Assembly (NCBI RefSeq): GCF_036250675.1
Contig: NZ_CP109592.1
Coordinates: 5,642,001 to 5,706,000, forward strand
DNA: 64,000 nucleotides
Direction: 5' to 3'
From: Streptomyces sp. NBC_01689
Lineage (GTDB): Bacteria; Actinomycetota; Actinomycetes; Streptomycetales; Streptomycetaceae
In this document: positions 60,895-64,000 of the stretch, one piece after another
Numbering within the stretch: position 1 is the first letter of the stretch
Layout: every line of letters starts with the position of its first letter
The notes under the pieces: generated by a model
The model's database searches: none
What the model was told of the DNA's origin: nothing
The model's input: only the letters and a program-made list of their open reading frames with translations
Translations under genes and position numbers: made by a program

Positions 60895-61649
60895 CCCCTG
60901 CACCCTCCTTGGAAGTGGCCGGACTGGCCTTCGCCTACCCCGACGGCCACCAGGCCCTCTACGGCGTGGACTTCACCGTCGGCCGCGGTGAACGCGTCGC
61001 GCTGCTCGGCCCGAACGGCGCCGGCAAGACCACCCTCGTACTGCACCTCAACGGCATCCTGACCGGCGGCGCCGGGACCGTGACGGTGGCCGGACTCCCG
61101 GTCGGCAAGCGGCACATGGCCGAGATCCGGCGCAAGGTCGGCATCGTCTTCCAGGACCCGGACGACCAGCTCTTCATGCCGACCGTGCGCGAGGACGTCG
61201 CCTTCGGCCCCGCCGCGGCCGGGATGAAGGGCGCCGCGCTGGAGGAACGCGTCCGCACCGCCCTGGAGCAGGTCGGCATGGCCGCCTTCGCCGACCGGCC
61301 CCCGCACCACCTCTCGTTCGGCCAGCGGCGCCGGGTGGCGGTGGCGACCGTACTCGCGATGGAACCGGAGATCCTGGTCCTGGACGAACCCTCGTCCAAC
61401 CTGGACCCCGCCTCGCGCCGTGAACTCGCCGACATCCTGCGGTCCCTGGACGTCACCGTCCTCATGGTCACGCACGACCTGCCGTACGCGCTCGAACTCT
61501 GCCCCCGGGCACTGATCCTGAGCGACGGCGTGATCGCGGCGGACGGCGCGACGGGCGAACTCCTCTCCGACGACGCCCTGATGCGCGCCCACCGGCTGGA
61601 ACTCCCCTTCGGGTTCGACCCGCGCGCCGTGGCCGTCGGCACCCCGTGA
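60891..61649 (+). CDS. cbiO: ECF transporter ATPase CbiO
   Basis: The 252-residue ABC ATPase has Walker A GPNGAGKTT, Q-loop VFQDPDDQLF, the signature segment LSFGQRRRVAVA, Walker B ILVLDEPSS and switch His in VTHDL. GTG at 60891 overlaps cbiQ (GTGA); an ATG nine bases earlier is possible but lacks a ribosome site. It powers the CbiMQO importer. Confidence 0.92.
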   Translation: MTPAPSLEVAGLAFAYPDGHQALYGVDFTVGRGERVALLGPNGAGKTTLVLHLNGILTGGAGTVTVAGLPVGKRHMAEIRRKVGIVFQDPDDQLFMPTVREDVAFGPAAAGMKGAALEERVRTALEQVGMAAFADRPPHHLSFGQRRRVAVATVLAMEPEILVLDEPSSNLDPASRRELADILRSLDVTVLMVTHDLPYALELCPRALILSDGVIAADGATGELLSDDALMRAHRLELPFGFDPRAVAVGTP

Positions 61650-61700
61650 CGCCCGGTACGTCGTGACGCCTGGTACCTGGTGGTGCCCGGTACCTGGTGA

Positions 61701-61730
61701 TGAGCGCGCGGCGGGGGTGCCGCGCGCTCA
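61701..61730 (+). terminator. Hairpin after the cbi operon
   Basis: TGAGCGCGCGGC and GCCGCGCGCTCA form a 12-bp stem with a GGGGGT loop 52 bp after cbiO. No T run follows. Confidence 0.7.
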
Positions 61731-62037
61731 GCTCGCGGCGACGGGACTGGACGGCGACACGGCGACACGGTGACACGGCGGCGGGGCGACACGGCGGCGG
61801 GGTGACACGGCGGCGCGGATGCGGGACGAACCGCGGGCGCCGGCCGCGCGGGCCGAGTGGGCGGGCCGCGCCGGCCGAGCGGGCCGCCGCGCGGGCCCGC
61901 TGACCTGGCCCGCGGCCGATCCGCCGGGGCTACCGGCGGTCTCCTCCCCCTGCCGGTTCCAAGATCCGTACCGGCCGGTATCTTGTGCACGATGTACTTG
62001 TGCACTCCTGTTTTCTCCGTCCTGGGGGAGGTCCGCC
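61731..62037. repeat. Spacer with 8/16-bp GACAC repeats
   Basis: At 61753-61816 the words GGCGACAC or GGTGACAC repeat as three 8-bp units, then as two 16-bp units that include GGCGGCGG. Further right there are imperfect GGGCCGAG repeats up to about 61905. No gene is seen. The ohr promoter region follows from about 61970. Confidence 0.75.
61982..62005 (+). promoter_or_regulatory. Direct repeat in the ohr promoter
   Basis: CTTGTGCAC occurs at 61982 and again at 61997, each containing the palindrome GTGCAC, about 40-60 bp upstream of the ohr start. A regulator of peroxide response could bind here; I do not recognise the site as the classical OhrR box. Confidence 0.4.
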
Positions 62038-62484
<447 letters not shown>

Positions 62485-62546
62485 GAATCCGGACCGTCGT
62501 ACGCGTGTTGCAGCCACCGGTAAGGACGAGTGGACGGAGTGCGGAC

Positions 62547-63743
62547 GTGAACGTGGACGGCACGGTGGCCGAGGGCTTCGAGCCGGTCGGGGCGGCCTTC
62601 CTGCGCAACTTCGAGACGCTCGGGGAGCAGGGTGCGGCGGTCGCCGTGTACCGGGACGGGCGCAAGGTCGTCGACCTGTGGGGCGGCGTGAAGAACGCCA
62701 CCGCCGCGGACGGTACCGGGACCGGCGGTGACGGGAGCGACGCGGCACCCTGGGAGCACGGCACCGCGCAGATCGTGCGCTCGGCGACGAAGGGGGTGGC
62801 CGCCGCCGCCCTGCTGCTGCTCGCCCAGCGCGGGGAGCTGGACCTGGACGCCCCGGTCGGCCATTACTGGCCCGAGTTCAAGGCACGCGGCAAGGAGCGT
62901 GCCCTGGTACGGCACGTGCTCGCGCACCGGGCCGGGGTTCCGGTGCTCGACCGTCCGCTCACCCCGGCCGAGGCCGCGGACCCGGACGTGACGGCCGCCG
63001 CGGTGGCCGCGCAGACGCCGGCCTGGGAGCCGGGGACCGATCACGGGTATCACGCGCAGACGTACGGCTGGCTCACGGCCGAGCTGGTGCGCCGGGTCAC
63101 CGGGCGCTCGATCGGTACCTGGATCGCCGAGGAGATCGCGGGGCCGCTCGGCCTCGACCTGTGGGTCGGGCTGCCCGCGGCGGTGGCGGACCGGGTGGGC
63201 CGGGTCGCCCCGATCGAGGCCCCGGCGACGGGCGGTGGCCTGCGGCTGCGGCCGAAAAGGGCGGTCTCCGAGGCGTACGCCGACCCCTCGTCGCTCACCC
63301 GCCGCGCGTTCGCGGCGATCACCCCCCAGCCGGACGAGAACGATCCGGCCTACCGGGCCGCCGAACTGCCCGCCTCCAACGGCGTCGCGACGGCGGACGC
63401 CCTGGCCCGCTTCTACGCTTCGCTGACCGGGGAGGTGGACGGCGTACGGCTGTTCACCCCCCGGAGCGTCGAACTCGCCCGCACCGAACAGTCCGCGGGG
63501 CCCGACCGGGTCCTGGTCGTGCACACCCGCTTCGGCCTCGGCTACATGCTGCACGGCAGCGCCTCCCCCCTGCTGGACGAGGGCTCCTTCGGACACCCGG
63601 GCCGCGGCGGCTCACTCGGCTTCGCCGACCCCGGCTCGGGGATCGCCTTCGGCTACGTGACGAACGGCTTCCGCAAAAGCGTCACGGCCGACCCACGTGC
63701 CCAGGCGCTGGTACGGGCGGTGAGGGAGTCGGTCGGGGGGTGA
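62547..63743 (+). CDS. Serine beta-lactamase-like esterase (EstB type)
   Basis: The 398-residue soluble protein belongs to the class C-like beta-lactamase family, in which most members are esterases. The nucleophile is Ser79 in SATK (SxxK motif), the second motif Tyr is in GYHAQTYGWL (about 169), and the third is HPGRGG near the C-terminus in place of KTG. VAVYRDGRKVVDLWGG near the start is typical of esterase members such as EstB. No signal peptide is apparent, so it acts in the cytoplasm. Its substrate is unknown. The start is GTG at 62547. Confidence 0.87.
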   Translation: MNVDGTVAEGFEPVGAAFLRNFETLGEQGAAVAVYRDGRKVVDLWGGVKNATAADGTGTGGDGSDAAPWEHGTAQIVRSATKGVAAAALLLLAQRGELDLDAPVGHYWPEFKARGKERALVRHVLAHRAGVPVLDRPLTPAEAADPDVTAAAVAAQTPAWEPGTDHGYHAQTYGWLTAELVRRVTGRSIGTWIAEEIAGPLGLDLWVGLPAAVADRVGRVAPIEAPATGGGLRLRPKRAVSEAYADPSSLTRRAFAAITPQPDENDPAYRAAELPASNGVATADALARFYASLTGEVDGVRLFTPRSVELARTEQSAGPDRVLVVHTRFGLGYMLHGSASPLLDEGSFGHPGRGGSLGFADPGSGIAFGYVTNGFRKSVTADPRAQALVRAVRESVGG

Positions 63744-63886
63744 CCCGGGCCGGGGCGCGGGGCGCCTGCGCACTGAGGGGCCCACGCGTGTGCTCCCGTC
63801 CGGCGGGTCCGCGGGGGTGCCCCTGAGGGGCGGGTGCCCGAGCGGTCCGCGCGGGACGGTGCCCCGCGGACCCCGGGCGGGCCGCG

Positions 63887-64000
63887 CTAGCTCCCCGCCT
63901 TCAGGAGGGCCGCCACGATCGGGCCCGCGGTGTCGCCGCCGTGGCCGCCCTGCTGGACCACGCCCGCGGCGGCGAGGTCGCCCTTCCACGCGGTGAACCA
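63887..64000 (-). CDS. C-terminal end of a penicillin-binding protein (partial)
   Basis: The last 37 codons of a minus-strand gene are inside the window. They read WFTAWKGDLAAAGVV, then GGHGGDTAGPIVAALLKAG and a stop. WFTAW followed by an Ala-rich helix is the usual end of transpeptidase domains of class B penicillin-binding proteins. Next to ssgE and the cbi genes this agrees with the PBP genes I recall around SCO3156-3157. The rest lies beyond the right edge. Confidence 0.75.
   Translation of the reverse strand, partial: WFTAWKGDLAAAGVVQQGGHGGDTAGPIVAALLKAGS

Noticed and set aside
59082..61649. Cobalamin riboswitch before cbiM
   Set aside because: The -10 is six bases from the start codon and no B12-box-like sequence is visible, so there is no room for a leader.

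Overview
The window is chromosomal DNA of a Streptomyces. GC is very high, many starts are GTG, neighbouring genes join through ATGA/GTGA overlaps, and several genes are streptomycete hallmarks: hrdD with a bialaphos-resistance-type acetyltransferase beside it, an SsgE-type sporulation protein, a DUF6227 protein, and a SepX/GlpR division protein. From memory, the order of hrdD, fruR-fruK-fruA, ldt, mscL, galU, cbiM and ssgE matches the S. coelicolor core block from about SCO3207 down to SCO3157. The window is therefore mostly conserved core, with a variable left end.

Layout. 0-5 kb: a HigBA-type toxin-antitoxin pair on the 3' side of tRNA-Arg(CCU), then an operon of a small protein, a frameshifted DUF1023 hydrolase and a lipoprotein. 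5-13.7 kb: a double IclR regulator, a secreted M6 protease, TetR plus MFS efflux, MarR plus a LigB-type dioxygenase, and a phosphinothricin-type acetyltransferase. 13.8-19.1 kb: hrdD with an ECF-sigma-type promoter, a possible small RNA, a TetR regulator, and a WYL regulator divergent from an MFS exporter. 19.5-23.8 kb: the fructose PTS operon, with an unusual proline-rich ORF bridging fruK and fruA. 24-28 kb: DUF6227, an L,D-transpeptidase, and about 0.7 kb holding three tandem-repeat arrays of period 7/14/21, about 22 and 14 bp. 28-34 kb: P1 peptidase, LtrA, MscL, a SAF/RcpC-like protein, MTA phosphorylase, a zinc-ribbon redox chaperone candidate (ruc) behind a CIRCE element, and an MFS protein.

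34.5-45.5 kb: a K+/H+ antiporter, penicillin acylase, then 5-formyl-THF cyclo-ligase, galU, moeA/glp, moaC, mog, rimJ and sepX/glpR. Together with mscL and ruc this resembles the mycobacterial Rv0985c-Rv0996 neighbourhood. It pairs a gephyrin-like protein with its membrane partner in cell division, next to molybdenum cofactor genes. 45.5-51.6 kb: tRNA-Ala(CGC), a GNAT protein, exonuclease III, and a MerR gene divergent from a Baeyer-Villiger monooxygenase, hydrolase and SDR operon. 51.7-58.8 kb: a tricorn protease with an acidic insert, TetR plus MMPL exporter, and ssgE. 59-61.7 kb: a leaderless cbiMQO nickel/cobalt importer whose promoter carries a Nur-box-like repeat. 62-64 kb: an Ohr peroxidase, a serine hydrolase, and the C-terminus of a penicillin-binding protein cut by the window edge.

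The points most worth following are the CIRCE-controlled ruc gene, the Glp-SepX cluster, the Nur box at cbiM, the composite repeat locus at 26.45-27.11 kb, the ECF-type hrdD promoter, the homopolymer frameshift in the DUF1023 hydrolase, and the small ORF coupled on both sides inside the fru operon.
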